From an uncultured Blautia sp. (GTDB taxonomy: Bacteria; Bacillota; Clostridia; Lachnospirales; Lachnospiraceae), in contig CAKRVL010000016.1 of assembly GCA_934408705.1 (NCBI GenBank), forward strand, positions 1 through 40,870: DNA of 40,870 bases, given 5' to 3'. Numbering within the stretch: position 1 is the stretch's first letter; each line of letters starts with the position of its first letter. Below the pieces are notes generated by a model. The model had not been told where the DNA came from. It searched no databases and saw only the letters and a list, made by a program, of their open reading frames with translations. The position numbers and the translations under genes were made by a program. Of the stretch, positions 23,465 through 32,624 are shown in pieces.

Positions 23465-24466
23465 TTACAGGAACAATAAATCATGATTAATGGTCGTATA
23501 AAATAACTCCTTAAACTTCTCCATATCACGCGTCTGTCCTAACGCCCACATCATCTTGGTCACAGAAGCCTCCAGTGTCATATCATAGGATTCCAGCACC
23601 GGAAATCTCTCTTTAATAATCTTTCCAACCTGGTAAACCTCCATATCACTTCCCTCGTGGGTAACCTGTGTAGCCATACATACCGGCTTGCCCGCTTCGA
23701 TCCAGTGACCGATTTCCTCCATGAAATCATCGTTCTCATAGTGAGGCAGCCCCCCTACACCAAAGGACTCAATGATCAGCCCATCGTAAGACGGGAAAAG
23801 AGCCTCCAACACTTTCCCATCAATCCCTGGTATCAGCTTCAGCAGAAAAATCTTCTGATTCATTTCATGATAAAATACCAGTGGCTTGGTTGACTGATCC
23901 TTGTCATCAATATAGAAAATTATTTTATTATCATGGATTGACGCAATATCCGGATAATTAATGCTGGAAAAAGCATTATAGCTTTTGGAAAATTCCTTTT
24001 TCGCTCTGGTTCCTGCGATCACTTTTCCACCAAATACAATGGAAATACCGTGTGCACGGTCGTGAGATGCGAATCGCAGACTATCCAGCAGATTGGATCG
24101 GGCGTCTGTAATAGCCAGGTCAATAGGCTTCTGAGCTCCTGTGATCACAATAGGCCTGCGGTTATTCTGGATCAGATAAGACAAAGCTGCTGCTGTATAT
24201 GCCATAGTATCAGTTCCATGGCAAAGCACAAAGCCATCATAAAATTCATATTTGGATTCGATCAATGCAGCAAGCTTCTGCCAGTGATCATAGCACACAT
24301 TTGTACTGTCCAGAGCAAATGGCTGTACGGTATCAATCGTGCAGAATTCCCTGGCTTCAGGAATATATTCCAGCAGCTCCTCTGCAGAAATCTGTGGTGC
24401 CAGGCCATCTGCGGTATATTTGGAAGCAATGGTGCCGCCTGTTGCGATGAGAAGTATCTTTTTCAT
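23465..24466 (-). CDS. ansA: Cytosolic (type I) L-asparaginase
   Basis: A 333-residue protein with the two asparaginase signatures: ATGGTIAS near residue 8 (nucleophilic Thr) and the second catalytic segment GFVLCHGTDTMAYTA, with Thr, Asp and the downstream Lys (ITGAQKP). It hydrolyses L-asparagine to aspartate and ammonia. No signal peptide is present, so it is the cytosolic form used in nitrogen metabolism. GGAGG lies 6 bases before the ATG. It is separated from the upstream foldase gene by a strong terminator, so it probably has its own promoter or modest read-through. The symbol follows the B. subtilis naming. Confidence 0.93.
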   Translation of the reverse strand: MKKILLIATGGTIASKYTADGLAPQISAEELLEYIPEAREFCTIDTVQPFALDSTNVCYDHWQKLAALIESKYEFYDGFVLCHGTDTMAYTAAALSYLIQNNRRPIVITGAQKPIDLAITDARSNLLDSLRFASHDRAHGISIVFGGKVIAGTRAKKEFSKSYNAFSSINYPDIASIHDNKIIFYIDDKDQSTKPLVFYHEMNQKIFLLKLIPGIDGKVLEALFPSYDGLIIESFGVGGLPHYENDDFMEEIGHWIEAGKPVCMATQVTHEGSDMEVYQVGKIIKERFPVLESYDMTLEASVTKMMWALGQTRDMEKFKELFYTTINHDLLFL

Positions 24467-24479
24467 GTTATCCTCCTGT

Positions 24480-24520
24480 AAAAAAAAGGCCCGCCCGAAT
24501 CTTCACCCAGGCAGGCCTTT
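24480..24520 (-). terminator. Rho-independent terminator after the PrsA-like gene
   Basis: On the minus strand AAAGGCCTGCC pairs with GGCGGGCCTTT (one G-T pair), then a T run of about 8 follows. It lies 9 bases after the foldase stop and before the asparaginase ribosome binding site. Confidence 0.9.
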
Positions 24521-24529
24521 ATTGTGTTA

Positions 24530-25711
24530 TCAATTTTCCTCAGCTGTGTCTTCTTCACTATCGTCAGCTGCTGTCTCAGCATCCTCGGCTGTCGCCTCAG
24601 CATCCTCAGCTGCTGTCTCAGCATCCTCAGCCGTTGCCTCAGCATCCTCGCTTGTATCTGCTGCAGTCTCTTTAATAGTAAAGCTGTGGTCATCTGTAAT
24701 TGTCAAAGTGGAAAGCACTTTATCATTTACAGTAACCTCCGCATCATCCAGCCACTTCTGGGTAGTCTCAGAATAATAAGCACTGCGCTTGGTGTTCTCA
24801 AGAGATTCTTTCTTGGAAGCAGTTGCATCTTCATCATTTACCTTATCCATACGGAGTACATATACATTAGTTTCAGTTTCAACAAGCTCACCATAAACCT
24901 CTCCATCCTTCAGGGTTCTAAGAGCTTCTACGACAGCGTCATCATAAGAGTTGGAAATATCCTCATCCTCACTGTCATTTGCAAAAATAGTACCGGTCAG
25001 CCCACTGTAGGTATCATCTACCGCTTTAGCGGTTTCTCCCATATCTGCAGTAGGATCCTCTTTCATCTTATCAAGGATTTCCTGTGCCTGCTCCTTACGG
25101 GATGCGATATCATCGTCAGTAAGATCATCCCCACTAATAGAAATACTTACATAGCTGAAAGAAGACTGCTGTGCTTCCTCATCAGTTATGTTAACCTCTG
25201 CCTCATTTCGGATCGGATCGTAAATTTTCTGGCGGTAGGTCTCAAGCTCCAGAAGAGTCTTAACCTGCTCCTCTGAAACAGCTAATTCCTTCAGGGTATC
25301 CTCATCATTATCCTTCATAAACTGTGCTGCTGCCTCTGCGATAGCAGTCTCATCATCAGAAGTAACCTCCACGCCATAATCAGCTGCCTTCTCCTTCATG
25401 ATGTACATCAGCTCAACCTGCTCCATGAACTGCCCTACAGCCTGCTCACCATATGTGGTACCGGCATTCTCATCAACAACCTGGCTCCAGATATTCCCTG
25501 CACTTCCCATGAAGCTCTTGTACATGGCAACTGTCTGTGCCTGTGACTGACGGGCATACAAGCTTACCACACCCATAGGAATGTCTGTGCCATCTACAGT
25601 GGCAACTGTCTTCTCTCCATCTATAGTCTTACTTCCGCAGCCGGAAAGCATTCCGATCGCCATTACGCCAGTCAATGCTGCTACGGTTGTGTTTTTCACG
25701 ATTTTTTTCAT
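24530..25711 (-). CDS. PrsA/SurA-like exported foldase lipoprotein
   Basis: A 393-residue lipoprotein precursor. The signal peptide MKKIVKNTTVAALTGVMA... ends in the lipobox LSGC at about residues 23-26. A SurA-like helical N-domain (about 40-170), a parvulin-like region (about 170-300, SYVSISIS..., then a degenerate core) and a C-terminal helix follow, as in PrsA-type foldases. It should help secreted proteins fold at the membrane surface. The last about 45 residues are an Ala/Glu/Asp/Thr repeat (ATAEDAETAAEDAE), encoded by tandem DNA repeats. The ATG at 25711 is preferred over TTG at 25723, as the signal peptide begins there. It lies downstream of mfd. Confidence 0.85.
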   Translation of the reverse strand: MKKIVKNTTVAALTGVMAIGMLSGCGSKTIDGEKTVATVDGTDIPMGVVSLYARQSQAQTVAMYKSFMGSAGNIWSQVVDENAGTTYGEQAVGQFMEQVELMYIMKEKAADYGVEVTSDDETAIAEAAAQFMKDNDEDTLKELAVSEEQVKTLLELETYRQKIYDPIRNEAEVNITDEEAQQSSFSYVSISISGDDLTDDDIASRKEQAQEILDKMKEDPTADMGETAKAVDDTYSGLTGTIFANDSEDEDISNSYDDAVVEALRTLKDGEVYGELVETETNVYVLRMDKVNDEDATASKKESLENTKRSAYYSETTQKWLDDAEVTVNDKVLSTLTITDDHSFTIKETAADTSEDAEATAEDAETAAEDAEATAEDAETAADDSEEDTAEEN

Positions 25712-25852
25712 ATTGATCACCAATTACCCTTTCACTGATGTGCCGATCAGCCGCGGTGCAGATTCTGCCCCTTTCCCAATGCGGACACGTTAATAAGAGT
25801 ATAAAACTTTTTTCCCATGAGGGCAAGTAGAAAGGAGAAAATCACACAATTT

Positions 25853-28800
25853 TCACTCATCTTCAACCAGCTCCATCAACTCCTTGGCAAGCACAGTTAA
25901 TGCCTGCACAATATCTCCAACGGGAGAAAACAAAAGCTTCGGCTCTTTATCCGGCTTAAACTGCAGCTGTCTGCGATATTTGGCGATTAGCGGAGGAATA
26001 CCCTCCGGGTTCAAGTGCGCATTTTCGTAAAGAGTGATCCGGATTTCTCTCTGCATCTGCTTGATTTCCGTGATATAGCCCTGATGAGCCAGGGCCTTCA
26101 GTCTGGCAATGGCAAGAAGATTCAACACTGCTTTCGGCGGCTCTCCAAAACGGTCGATCAGTTCCTCCAGCATGTCGTCATATTCCTGCTGAGATTCAAT
26201 TCCTGCAATACGTTTATAAATATCCAGCTTCTGGAACTCATTGCTGATATAAGTATCCGGAATAAAAGCATCCATATTCAGGTCAATGGTAGTCTCGAAG
26301 TCCTCCATGGTATGAATCCCCTTAGCCTCCTTAACTGCCTCGCTGAGCATTTTGCAATAAAGATCATAGCCCACTGCGTTCATATGGCCATGCTGCTGGG
26401 CTCCCAGCAGATTTCCTGCACCACGAAGCTCCAGATCACGCATGGCTATTTTAAATCCACTTCCCAGATCTGTAAACTCACGGATAGCAGAAAGACGTTT
26501 CTCAGCAACCTCACGAAGCATGGTATTTCTTCGATACATAAGGAACGCATAAGCAGTCCTGTTAGAGCGGCCGATTCGTCCCCGAAGCTGATAGAGCTGG
26601 GAAAGTCCATATTTATCAGAATCATGGATGATCATAGTATTCACATTTGAAATATCCAGTCCTGTCTCAATAATAGTGGTGGAAACCAGCACATCAATGT
26701 CTCCATTAATGAAGTCATACATTACCCGCTCAAGCTCTCTCTCGCTCATCTGTCCATGGGCAAAATCCACTCTTGCCTCGGGAACCAGCCTGGAGATCCG
26801 AAGAGCAACCTCGTCAATATCTGTAACCCTGTTATACACATAATAAACCTGGCCGCCTCTTCTCAACTCCCTTCCGATAGCCTCTCTTACCGTCTCCTCA
26901 TCATATTCCATAACATAAGTCTGAATAGGCATACGATCCATAGGCGGCTCTTCCAGCACACTCATATCACGGATGCCGATCATACTCATATGAAGAGTCC
27001 GGGGAATCGGTGTCGCAGTCAATGTGAGCACATCAACATCCTTTTTCAGCTGCTTGATTTTCTCCTTGTGGGTAACACCGAAGCGCTGTTCCTCGTCAAT
27101 GATCAGAAGCCCCAGATTCTTGTACTCCACATCCTTGGACAGAACTCTATGAGTACCAACCACAATATCTACCTGTCCTTTTTTCAGCCCCTGGAGAGCC
27201 TTTTTCTGCTGGGCAGGTGTACGGAACCGACAAAGCAGTTCCACACGTACCGGAAAATCCTTCATTCTCTGGACAAAAGTGTTATACACCTGCTGTGCCA
27301 GAATGGTTGTAGGCGCAAGATAAACTACCTGTCTGCTTTCCTGAACCTCCTTAAAAGCAGCACGAAGGGCAATCTCTGTTTTTCCATAGCCCACATCACC
27401 ACACACCAGACGATCCATGATTTTGGTGCTCTCCATGTCCCGTTTTGTGTCCTCAATGGCATTCAGCTGATCCTCTGTCTCCTCATAAGGGAACATTTCC
27501 TCGAATTCACGCTGCCAGACAGTATCCGGACCGCACACATAGCCCTCTTTTTCCTGACGCACAGCATAGAGCTCCACCAGCTCCTTTGCTATATTTTTAA
27601 CAGCACCTTTTACCTTGGATTTCGTCCGGTTCCACTCCTGAGTGCCAAGCTTATTTAATCTGGGCGCTTTGGCTGTATCCGCACCGGAATACTTCTGCAA
27701 GGCATCCAGCTGGGTTGCCAGAATGTATAAATTACTTCCATCGCGGTATTCAATCTTAATGTAATCCTTTAAAACCTTATCTACTTCTACCTTTTCAATT
27801 CCGCGGTAAATTCCCAGTCCATGCTTTTCATGAACCACATAATCTCCAATGGAAAGCTCTGCAAAATCCTGGATCCGCTTACCATTATAGATTTTTTTCT
27901 TTTTCTTTTTTTTCTGTTCCTGACCGAAAATATCAGTTTCTGTAATTACTGCAAATTTAATCAGAGGATATTCGAAGCCTTTCCTGGCGTGCCCATAGAA
28001 AACTATAATTTCCCCGGCTCCTACCACTCTGTCATAGTCAGATCCGTAAAAAGCATTCAGTCCGTTATCCTGCAGATCCTTTGCAAGTCTCTCTGCCCTT
28101 GTTCTGGAACCGGAAAGAAGGATGATCTGATACCCCTTTTTCTTATATTTCTTCAGTTCTTCAACCAGAAGCTCAAAACTGCTGTTATAAGAGGTCACAC
28201 TCTGCACTGTCAGATTGTATTTTTCCGCTGCAAAATTCCACTCTACTCCCCGCGGTTCCAAAGCTGACAACGAAACCGCCCGGCATTTATTCAGCTCCTT
28301 TTGAACTTTGGAAAACTGGCAAAGCCATTGCACCGGAAGGTTTTTTTCCCCTTTTTCTTCTCTGCGGATACGACTCTGCTCATACTCTTCCTCCACACTC
28401 TGTCCGCTTTCCAGGATCCGGTTGGGCTCATCCAGAAACAGTAGCATTTTATCTCTGGGAAAATAATCAGCAAAGGAAACCATCTTTTTGCCGTCATTCC
28501 ATTCCACAGCCGGATAAATAGCTATTTCATCCAGATTCTCCAAAGAACGCTGACTCTCTGCGTCAAAGCTTCGGATAGAATCCACCTCATCACCCCACAG
28601 CTCGATCCGCCATGGGTTCTCTTCTGTCAGACAGTAAATGTCTACAATACCGCCACGTACAGAAAACTGACCGGGCATCTCCACCTGACCGACACGCTGA
28701 TAGCCCAGCTGGACCAGAGTATTTTTCAGCGCATCCATATTGATCACACTGTCTGAATAGAAATGAAGTACCTTTTTTCTGATCTCCTCCAGCGGCATCA

Positions 28801-29176
28801 GGTAGTCCATACAGCCGTCAATACTGGTGACAACTGTCAGATCTTCCTTTTCCAATAAAGCTTTTACTACACACATTCTCTGACGGATCAATAAATTCCC
28901 TTGAATATCAGCCTGAAAAAACAGAAGATCCTTTGCAGGATAAAACATGGTATTTTTGTTATAAAAGCGCAAGTCCTCATAAATCTCTTTGGCTTGACGT
29001 TCATCCCCTGCGATCACCAGACGCATGGATGCTTTACCGGAAAGCCCATGGATCAAATGTGCCTTCTGGGATTCCAGACAGCCTGTGACCTGAACAATCC
29101 CCTGATTCTTCTCAAGGCCTTTTTCTATTTCTTCAAATTCTGCCATCCCACTAAGAGGCTGGATAAATGAAAGCAT
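25853..29176 (-). CDS. mfd: Transcription-repair coupling factor Mfd
   Basis: This 1107-residue protein has the full Mfd order: UvrB-like N-domain (about 20-330, [15 protein letters not shown]), RNA polymerase interaction domain (about 430-500, [17 protein letters not shown]), superfamily 2 helicase (Walker [14 protein letters not shown] box, [18 protein letters not shown]) and a C-terminal TRCF domain. It removes stalled RNA polymerase and recruits UvrA. It is somewhat short of the B. subtilis protein (1177) but no domain seems missing. A Lys-rich stretch ([13 protein letters not shown]) lies between the N-domain and the RID. GGAGGAG lies 4 bases before the ATG; it is preceded by the pth terminator. 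Confidence 0.97.
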   Translation of the reverse strand: MLSFIQPLSGMAEFEEIEKGLEKNQGIVQVTGCLESQKAHLIHGLSGKASMRLVIAGDERQAKEIYEDLRFYNKNTMFYPAKDLLFFQADIQGNLLIRQRMCVVKALLEKEDLTVVTSIDGCMDYLMPLEEIRKKVLHFYSDSVINMDALKNTLVQLGYQRVGQVEMPGQFSVRGGIVDIYCLTEENPWRIELWGDEVDSIRSFDAESQRSLENLDEIAIYPAVEWNDGKKMVSFADYFPRDKMLLFLDEPNRILESGQSVEEEYEQSRIRREEKGEKNLPVQWLCQFSKVQKELNKCRAVSLSALEPRGVEWNFAAEKYNLTVQSVTSYNSSFELLVEELKKYKKKGYQIILLSGSRTRAERLAKDLQDNGLNAFYGSDYDRVVGAGEIIVFYGHARKGFEYPLIKFAVITETDIFGQEQKKKKKKKIYNGKRIQDFAELSIGDYVVHEKHGLGIYRGIEKVEVDKVLKDYIKIEYRDGSNLYILATQLDALQKYSGADTAKAPRLNKLGTQEWNRTKSKVKGAVKNIAKELVELYAVRQEKEGYVCGPDTVWQREFEEMFPYEETEDQLNAIEDTKRDMESTKIMDRLVCGDVGYGKTEIALRAAFKEVQESRQVVYLAPTTILAQQVYNTFVQRMKDFPVRVELLCRFRTPAQQKKALQGLKKGQVDIVVGTHRVLSKDVEYKNLGLLIIDEEQRFGVTHKEKIKQLKKDVDVLTLTATPIPRTLHMSMIGIRDMSVLEEPPMDRMPIQTYVMEYDEETVREAIGRELRRGGQVYYVYNRVTDIDEVALRISRLVPEARVDFAHGQMSERELERVMYDFINGDIDVLVSTTIIETGLDISNVNTMIIHDSDKYGLSQLYQLRGRIGRSNRTAYAFLMYRRNTMLREVAEKRLSAIREFTDLGSGFKIAMRDLELRGAGNLLGAQQHGHMNAVGYDLYCKMLSEAVKEAKGIHTMEDFETTIDLNMDAFIPDTYISNEFQKLDIYKRIAGIESQQEYDDMLEELIDRFGEPPKAVLNLLAIARLKALAHQGYITEIKQMQREIRITLYENAHLNPEGIPPLIAKYRRQLQFKPDKEPKLLFSPVGDIVQALTVLAKELMELVEDE

Positions 29177-29211
29177 GGCTCTCCTCCTTCTCCCTTTACC
29201 TTTTTCCAGGG

Positions 29212-29242
29212 AAAAAGAAGCCCAGTTTGTTAACTGGACTTC
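29212..29242 (-). terminator. Rho-independent terminator after pth
   Basis: On the minus strand GAAGTCCAGTT pairs with AACTGGGCTTC (one G-T pair), with a 3-4 base loop and TTTTT at 29212-29216. The stem starts inside the last codons of pth and includes its stop. It separates pth from mfd, 53 bases downstream. Confidence 0.82.
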
Positions 29243-29805
29243 CTTCTGTTGTATTCGTTCATAGCCACATCCGGGCCATCTGTTATAATTTTTTCTACTG
29301 CATCTGCAGCAAGCTGGATTGTCTCATCCACAAGCTTGCGGTCATCTGATGAAAATCGGCCAAGCACATGATCTGCCAGATCCCATCCCTTAGGTTTTGC
29401 ACCTACACCAATCTTTATACGCATAAATTTCTGGGTGCCAAGCCTGCCTATAATGTCCTTCAGTCCATTATGCCCACCTGCACTCCCCTGCTTCCGGATG
29501 CGAAGCTGTCCCGGCTCCAGATCAATATCATCCTGAATAATGATCAGCTGGCTCTCCGGATCAATTTTGAAATAAGCTGCCATCTCCTGTACCGGACCAC
29601 CGCTTAAATTCATAAAGGACAAAGGCTTCATAAAAATCACCTTTTCTCCTCCAATAAAACCAGATCCATACATTGCATTAAATTTTACTCCGCCCTGTGG
29701 AATATTATGACGTTCCACAAGCAGATCAATTGTGTCAAACCCCATATTGTGGCGGGTTGCCTCATACTGCTTTCCGGGATTTCCCAGTCCAACAACTAAA
29801 TACAT
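29230..29805 (-). CDS. pth: Peptidyl-tRNA hydrolase
   Basis: A 191-residue protein of the expected length. The motif GLGNPGKQYEATRHNMGF contains Asn9 and the catalytic His19, and IIQDDIDLEPG and GGHNGLKDI carry the other conserved active-site residues (Asp and Asn). It recycles peptidyl-tRNA released from stalled ribosomes. The frame continues upstream, but the start at 29805 (MYLVVGLGNP) fits the family N-terminus, with AAGGAAAA about 8 bases upstream. It is followed by a terminator overlapping its stop and lies 46 bases downstream of the CobW/TIGR03943 fusion gene. Confidence 0.97.
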   Translation of the reverse strand: MYLVVGLGNPGKQYEATRHNMGFDTIDLLVERHNIPQGGVKFNAMYGSGFIGGEKVIFMKPLSFMNLSGGPVQEMAAYFKIDPESQLIIIQDDIDLEPGQLRIRKQGSAGGHNGLKDIIGRLGTQKFMRIKIGVGAKPKGWDLADHVLGRFSSDDRKLVDETIQLAADAVEKIITDGPDVAMNEYNRRKSS

Positions 29806-29851
29806 ACTTTTATTTTCCTTAACTTTATTATGACCATACTGCCTGATTTGA

Positions 29852-30802
29852 TTAATTAAAGTAAACCATTTCATCTGCCAAAGGCTCACAAGGTGTTACA
29901 TTCTCAGCATAAAGGACAATCCCTTCACCCTGGTATTCAGAACGGTTCTCAAAAGCAGCCTTCGCAGTAACTTCAACCCATTCTCCCGGCTTCAGTTTCG
30001 GTGCATATGCACTCTTGCAGATATATCCCAGGAAAGAAGTATCATCTGCACAGCAGGTCATAGCTGTACGTCCCGGAATAAAGAACTTGCTTCCCATTCC
30101 TCTTGGACGTCTTGCCCGTGCCTTAAAGCGAAGAGTTTTTCCCACATAGCGATCCGGATGATCCATGGCATCTACAAACCAGATTCCGTAATCCTCCGGT
30201 GGAATATCTACAACATCTCCGTCCAGGTCAAATGGCATCTGATCCGCGAAAATGTCTGTCATCTCGCCCTCTTCATCTTCAAAAATAACCTCTGCGCTTG
30301 GATTTACAACCTTAATACTTCTGCGGAAGTTAGCAAGAGGATATTCTTTCTTACATCGGTTGAACACAACCATATCTGAATTACGGGACATATCCATAAA
30401 AATAGATTTCATATTCTGCATGTATACCTGGAATGTACTTGCATCCACACAGGTAATGTGCTGTTCAATGCCCCAGCCTGCCGGAAGCTTCATTTCTTCA
30501 AACTTGCTTACCAGCCACATTCCATTATATTCCATAACCACTCGCTCCGGCTGGTGGATAATGTCCAACGCCTGGAGACGCTCCGGTGTGAGCTCCTCTT
30601 CCTTCTCAATAATCTCAATTACAATATTATCCTTTGCAAGAGCATCCTCATCATACTCTTCCTCTCCTTCCTCGCAAAGAATGAGAAGAGTTTTTCCCTC
30701 TGTACGGAAATAATCCTGCTGAAGAGTAAAACTGAGAAAAGAGGTCTTACCGCTTTCCAGAAAACCTGTTATGAGATAAATCGGTACTGTAATTTCATCC
30801 AT
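29852..30802 (-). CDS. CobW-like GTPase fused to a TIGR03943/YcgQ-like domain
   Basis: A 316-residue fusion. The N-terminal about 190 residues resemble a CobW/HypB G3E GTPase: Walker A GFLESGKTS near residue 13, then CVDASTFQVY and VVFNRCKKEY as the guanine-binding region. It lacks the CxCC metal motif of its neighbour (the equivalent stretch is acidic, CEEGEEEYDED). The C-terminal about 110 residues carry AMTCCADDTSFLGYICKSA, GEWVEVTAKAAFE and EPLADEMVYFN, which match the TIGR03943 family (YcgQ/UPF0703). Those proteins sit in zinc-regulated gene pairs in bacilli. It is probably part of a metal insertion or sensing system. CAAGGAGG is 10 bases before the ATG; it starts 24 bases after the CobW stop. 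Confidence 0.85.
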   Translation of the reverse strand: MDEITVPIYLITGFLESGKTSFLSFTLQQDYFRTEGKTLLILCEEGEEEYDEDALAKDNIVIEIIEKEEELTPERLQALDIIHQPERVVMEYNGMWLVSKFEEMKLPAGWGIEQHITCVDASTFQVYMQNMKSIFMDMSRNSDMVVFNRCKKEYPLANFRRSIKVVNPSAEVIFEDEEGEMTDIFADQMPFDLDGDVVDIPPEDYGIWFVDAMDHPDRYVGKTLRFKARARRPRGMGSKFFIPGRTAMTCCADDTSFLGYICKSAYAPKLKPGEWVEVTAKAAFENRSEYQGEGIVLYAENVTPCEPLADEMVYFN

Positions 30803-30826
30803 GTTACAGAAACCTCCTTGTATTTT

Positions 30827-32041
30827 TTATGCCACGCCAAAAAGCTTGGCGATCTTATCTTCCTTTAATTTAGAGCCAATAACACAAAGACGTCCGGTGT
30901 ACTCCGGTGAGCCTTCACGAATTTCTGTTTCCTCAGGAACCATATCAAAGTAGATCCAGGTTCCGTCTTCTGCCGGAAGCATTCCCTTCGCACGGAGTAT
31001 TACACCATACTCATCAGAAGAGGAAAGCTCCTCAAGCATCTTCTCAAGATCCTCTCTTGTAAATTTCTTAATAGTCTCACGTCCCCAGCTGGTAAATACC
31101 TCATCTGCGTGATGATGGTGATGATCATGTCCGCAGCTGCACTCTCCATCATGGTCATGGTGATGATGCTCATGCTCGTGATCGTGGTCATGTCCGCAGC
31201 CACACTCTCCGTCATGGTCATGATGATGCTCATGCTCGTGATCGTGGTCATGTCCGCAGCCACACTCTCCGTCATGGTCATGATGATGCTCATGTTCGTG
31301 ATCGTGGTCATGTTCGCAGCCACACTCTCCATCATGGTCATGGTGATGGTGCTCATGCTCGTGATCATGTCCGCAGCCGCACTCTCCATCATAGTCGTGG
31401 TGATGATGCTCATGCTCCTCCTTCAAAAGCTCGTCTGCCAGGGATACCGGATGCTCCATAACCTCCAGGATTTTCTTTCCATCCAGTTTCTCAATAGGAG
31501 TAGTAATAATAGCCGCCTTCTCATTAATAGAGCGAAGAAGCTCCATAGACTCCATTGCTTTCTTCTCATCCACAATATCAGTACGGCTCATAATGATCGC
31601 ACCAGCATACTGAACCTGGTTATCGAAAAATTCACCGAAGTTTCTCATATACATTTTGCATTTCTTAGCATCAACAACTGTAGTATAGCTGTTCAGCTCA
31701 ATATCAACATCCTCTTCTACGCCCTGCACGGCCTTAATAACATCAGAAAGCTTACCTACTCCTGATGGCTCGATCAGGATACGATCCGGATGATATTTCT
31801 CCACAACTTCCTTAAGAGAAGCGCCGAAGTCTCCAACCAGAGAACAGCAGATACATCCGGAATTCATCTCACGGATCTCAATTCCTGCATCCTTCAGAAA
31901 TCCACCGTCAATGCCGATTTCACCAAACTCATTCTCAATCAGCACTACCTGCTCACCTTCAAATGCTTCCTTCAGAAGCTTCTTAATAAGAGTTGTCTTA
32001 CCGGCTCCAAGGAAACCGGAAATAATATCAATCTTTACCAT
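30827..32041 (-). CDS. CobW-family metallochaperone GTPase with five His/Cys repeats
   Basis: A 404-residue G3E GTPase: Walker A GFLGAGKTT (9-17), the metal-binding CICC motif (63-66), IEPSG switch-II region (90-94) and SRTD (152-155) as a guanine motif. CobW proteins of the ZNG1 type deliver zinc, and others deliver cobalt or nickel. Residues 210-311 hold five imperfect repeats of about 20 residues, each with DGEC(G/S)C followed by HDH and EHEHHH runs, an extreme metal-binding insertion rich in both His and Cys. A C-terminal CobW domain (about 315-404) follows. GAAAGGGG precedes the ATG, and a palindrome and a TATAAT -10 lie just upstream. Zinc is the likeliest ligand, but this is inference. 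Confidence 0.93.
   Translation of the reverse strand: MVKIDIISGFLGAGKTTLIKKLLKEAFEGEQVVLIENEFGEIGIDGGFLKDAGIEIREMNSGCICCSLVGDFGASLKEVVEKYHPDRILIEPSGVGKLSDVIKAVQGVEEDVDIELNSYTTVVDAKKCKMYMRNFGEFFDNQVQYAGAIIMSRTDIVDEKKAMESMELLRSINEKAAIITTPIEKLDGKKILEVMEHPVSLADELLKEEHEHHHHDYDGECGCGHDHEHEHHHHDHDGECGCEHDHDHEHEHHHDHDGECGCGHDHDHEHEHHHDHDGECGCGHDHDHEHEHHHHDHDGECSCGHDHHHHHADEVFTSWGRETIKKFTREDLEKMLEELSSSDEYGVILRAKGMLPAEDGTWIYFDMVPEETEIREGSPEYTGRLCVIGSKLKEDKIAKLFGVA
31111..31418. repeat. Tandem 60-66 base repeats inside the CobW gene
   Basis: Five units carrying TCCGCAG...CACTCTCC...CATGGTCATG, roughly 60-63 bases apart. The segments starting at 31201 and 31261 are nearly identical 60-base units, showing recent duplication. 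They encode the His/Cys repeats and are in frame, so unit number can vary without breaking the gene. Confidence 0.9.
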
Positions 32042-32058
32042 TCTATTTTCCCCTTTCT

Positions 32059-32100
32059 ATTATACAGCTAGAAAAGGGGACATGACTATGTCACATCCCC
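32059..32100 (-). promoter_or_regulatory. CobW promoter and upstream imperfect palindrome (operator or terminator)
   Basis: On the minus strand TATAAT lies at 32059-32064, 18 bases before the CobW ATG, with no good -35. An imperfect palindrome, outer arms GGGGA and TCCCC (32076-32100) with TGAC/GTCA inside, occupies the -35 region and is followed by TTTT. It may be a terminator for the upstream small gene, a metalloregulator operator, or both. Confidence 0.45.
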
Positions 32101-32110
32101 CTGATATATT

Positions 32111-32158
32111 ATGATATGAGTGTCAAAAGGCTTTTTGACCTTTTGACACTGGTATCAT
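32111..32158 (-). repeat. 48-bp short form of the 205-bp repeat
   Basis: Two 20-base arms match at 18 positions around an 8-base loop. Read on the minus strand, its two ends are the same two non-identical termini as those of the 205-bp element at 3490-3694, in the same order, plus the first internal bases TCAAAAAGC. It behaves as a long form with its interior removed. It lies 29 bases downstream of the small gene at 32188-32421 and can form an 11-base perfect hairpin (GTGTCAAAAGG and complement), so it may also end or protect that transcript. Confidence 0.8.
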
Positions 32159-32187
32159 ATTATCCTAATTTCACGAAATCATGCAAA

Positions 32188-32421
32188 TCAGCCATTGATC
32201 ATGAAATGCATAAGCTTATCAATATCATCTTTCTCGTATGCAACGATCTCAAGCTCCGGAATCTCGCCATTAGAGAAAATATTTGCAAGAGATACATACT
32301 GTGATAATTTAGATTTCAGGTTCAGTCTGTCACCTTCGCCAGTTACAAGCTCTACCTTACCGGAACAGCTGTCAATTACGTCAAAAAATTTCTGAATGTC
32401 TTTAATATTAGATACCTTCAT
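32188..32421 (-). CDS. Small conserved Firmicutes protein of unknown function
   Basis: A 77-residue protein starting MKVSNIKDIQKFFDVIDSC, followed by GKVELVTGEGDRLNLKSKLS and an acidic end. I recognise this as a small protein common in Lachnospiraceae and Clostridia, sometimes mislabelled in databases as a poly(A) polymerase; its function is unknown and the fold is probably alpha/beta. AAAGGAGA lies 8 bases before the ATG. A consensus promoter (32478-32506) stands upstream, so it is probably well expressed. It is followed by the short repeat and the CobW gene. Confidence 0.78.
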   Translation of the reverse strand: MKVSNIKDIQKFFDVIDSCSGKVELVTGEGDRLNLKSKLSQYVSLANIFSNGEIPELEIVAYEKDDIDKLMHFMING

Positions 32422-32477
32422 GTCAATATTCTCCTTTCAACATGTAAAACTATTTTCATTTCCTATCGTTCGCGCTC

Positions 32478-32506
32478 ATTATAGCGCAACTTTTTCCAAA
32501 TATCAA
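32478..32506 (-). promoter_or_regulatory. Sigma-A promoter of the small 77-residue gene
   Basis: On the minus strand TTGATA (32501-32506) and TATAAT (32478-32483) are spaced by exactly 17 bases, with a perfect -10. It lies about 57 bases before the start codon. Confidence 0.8.
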
Positions 32507-32624
32507 CAAGTTTTTAGACATCTGTAAAAAATCCCCAACACTCACAAACAAAGTCGGATTCTATCCCTTTCTTTAGGCATTTTTAATACTAATCACAGCA
32601 CTGGTCTGTCCATATTGCTACTAT

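Noticed and set aside
26756..27658. Long plus-strand frame of 300 codons opposite mfd
   Set aside because: Antisense shadow of conserved helicase motifs, without a start signal.
31111..31418. Regular 60-base repeats resembling an array
   Set aside because: They are contiguous, in-frame coding repeats for His/Cys units with no spacers, so they are not CRISPR.
31109..31765. Plus-strand reading frame opposite the CobW repeats
   Set aside because: It is a Met/Val low-complexity shadow of the His-rich repeats with no ribosome binding site or known family.
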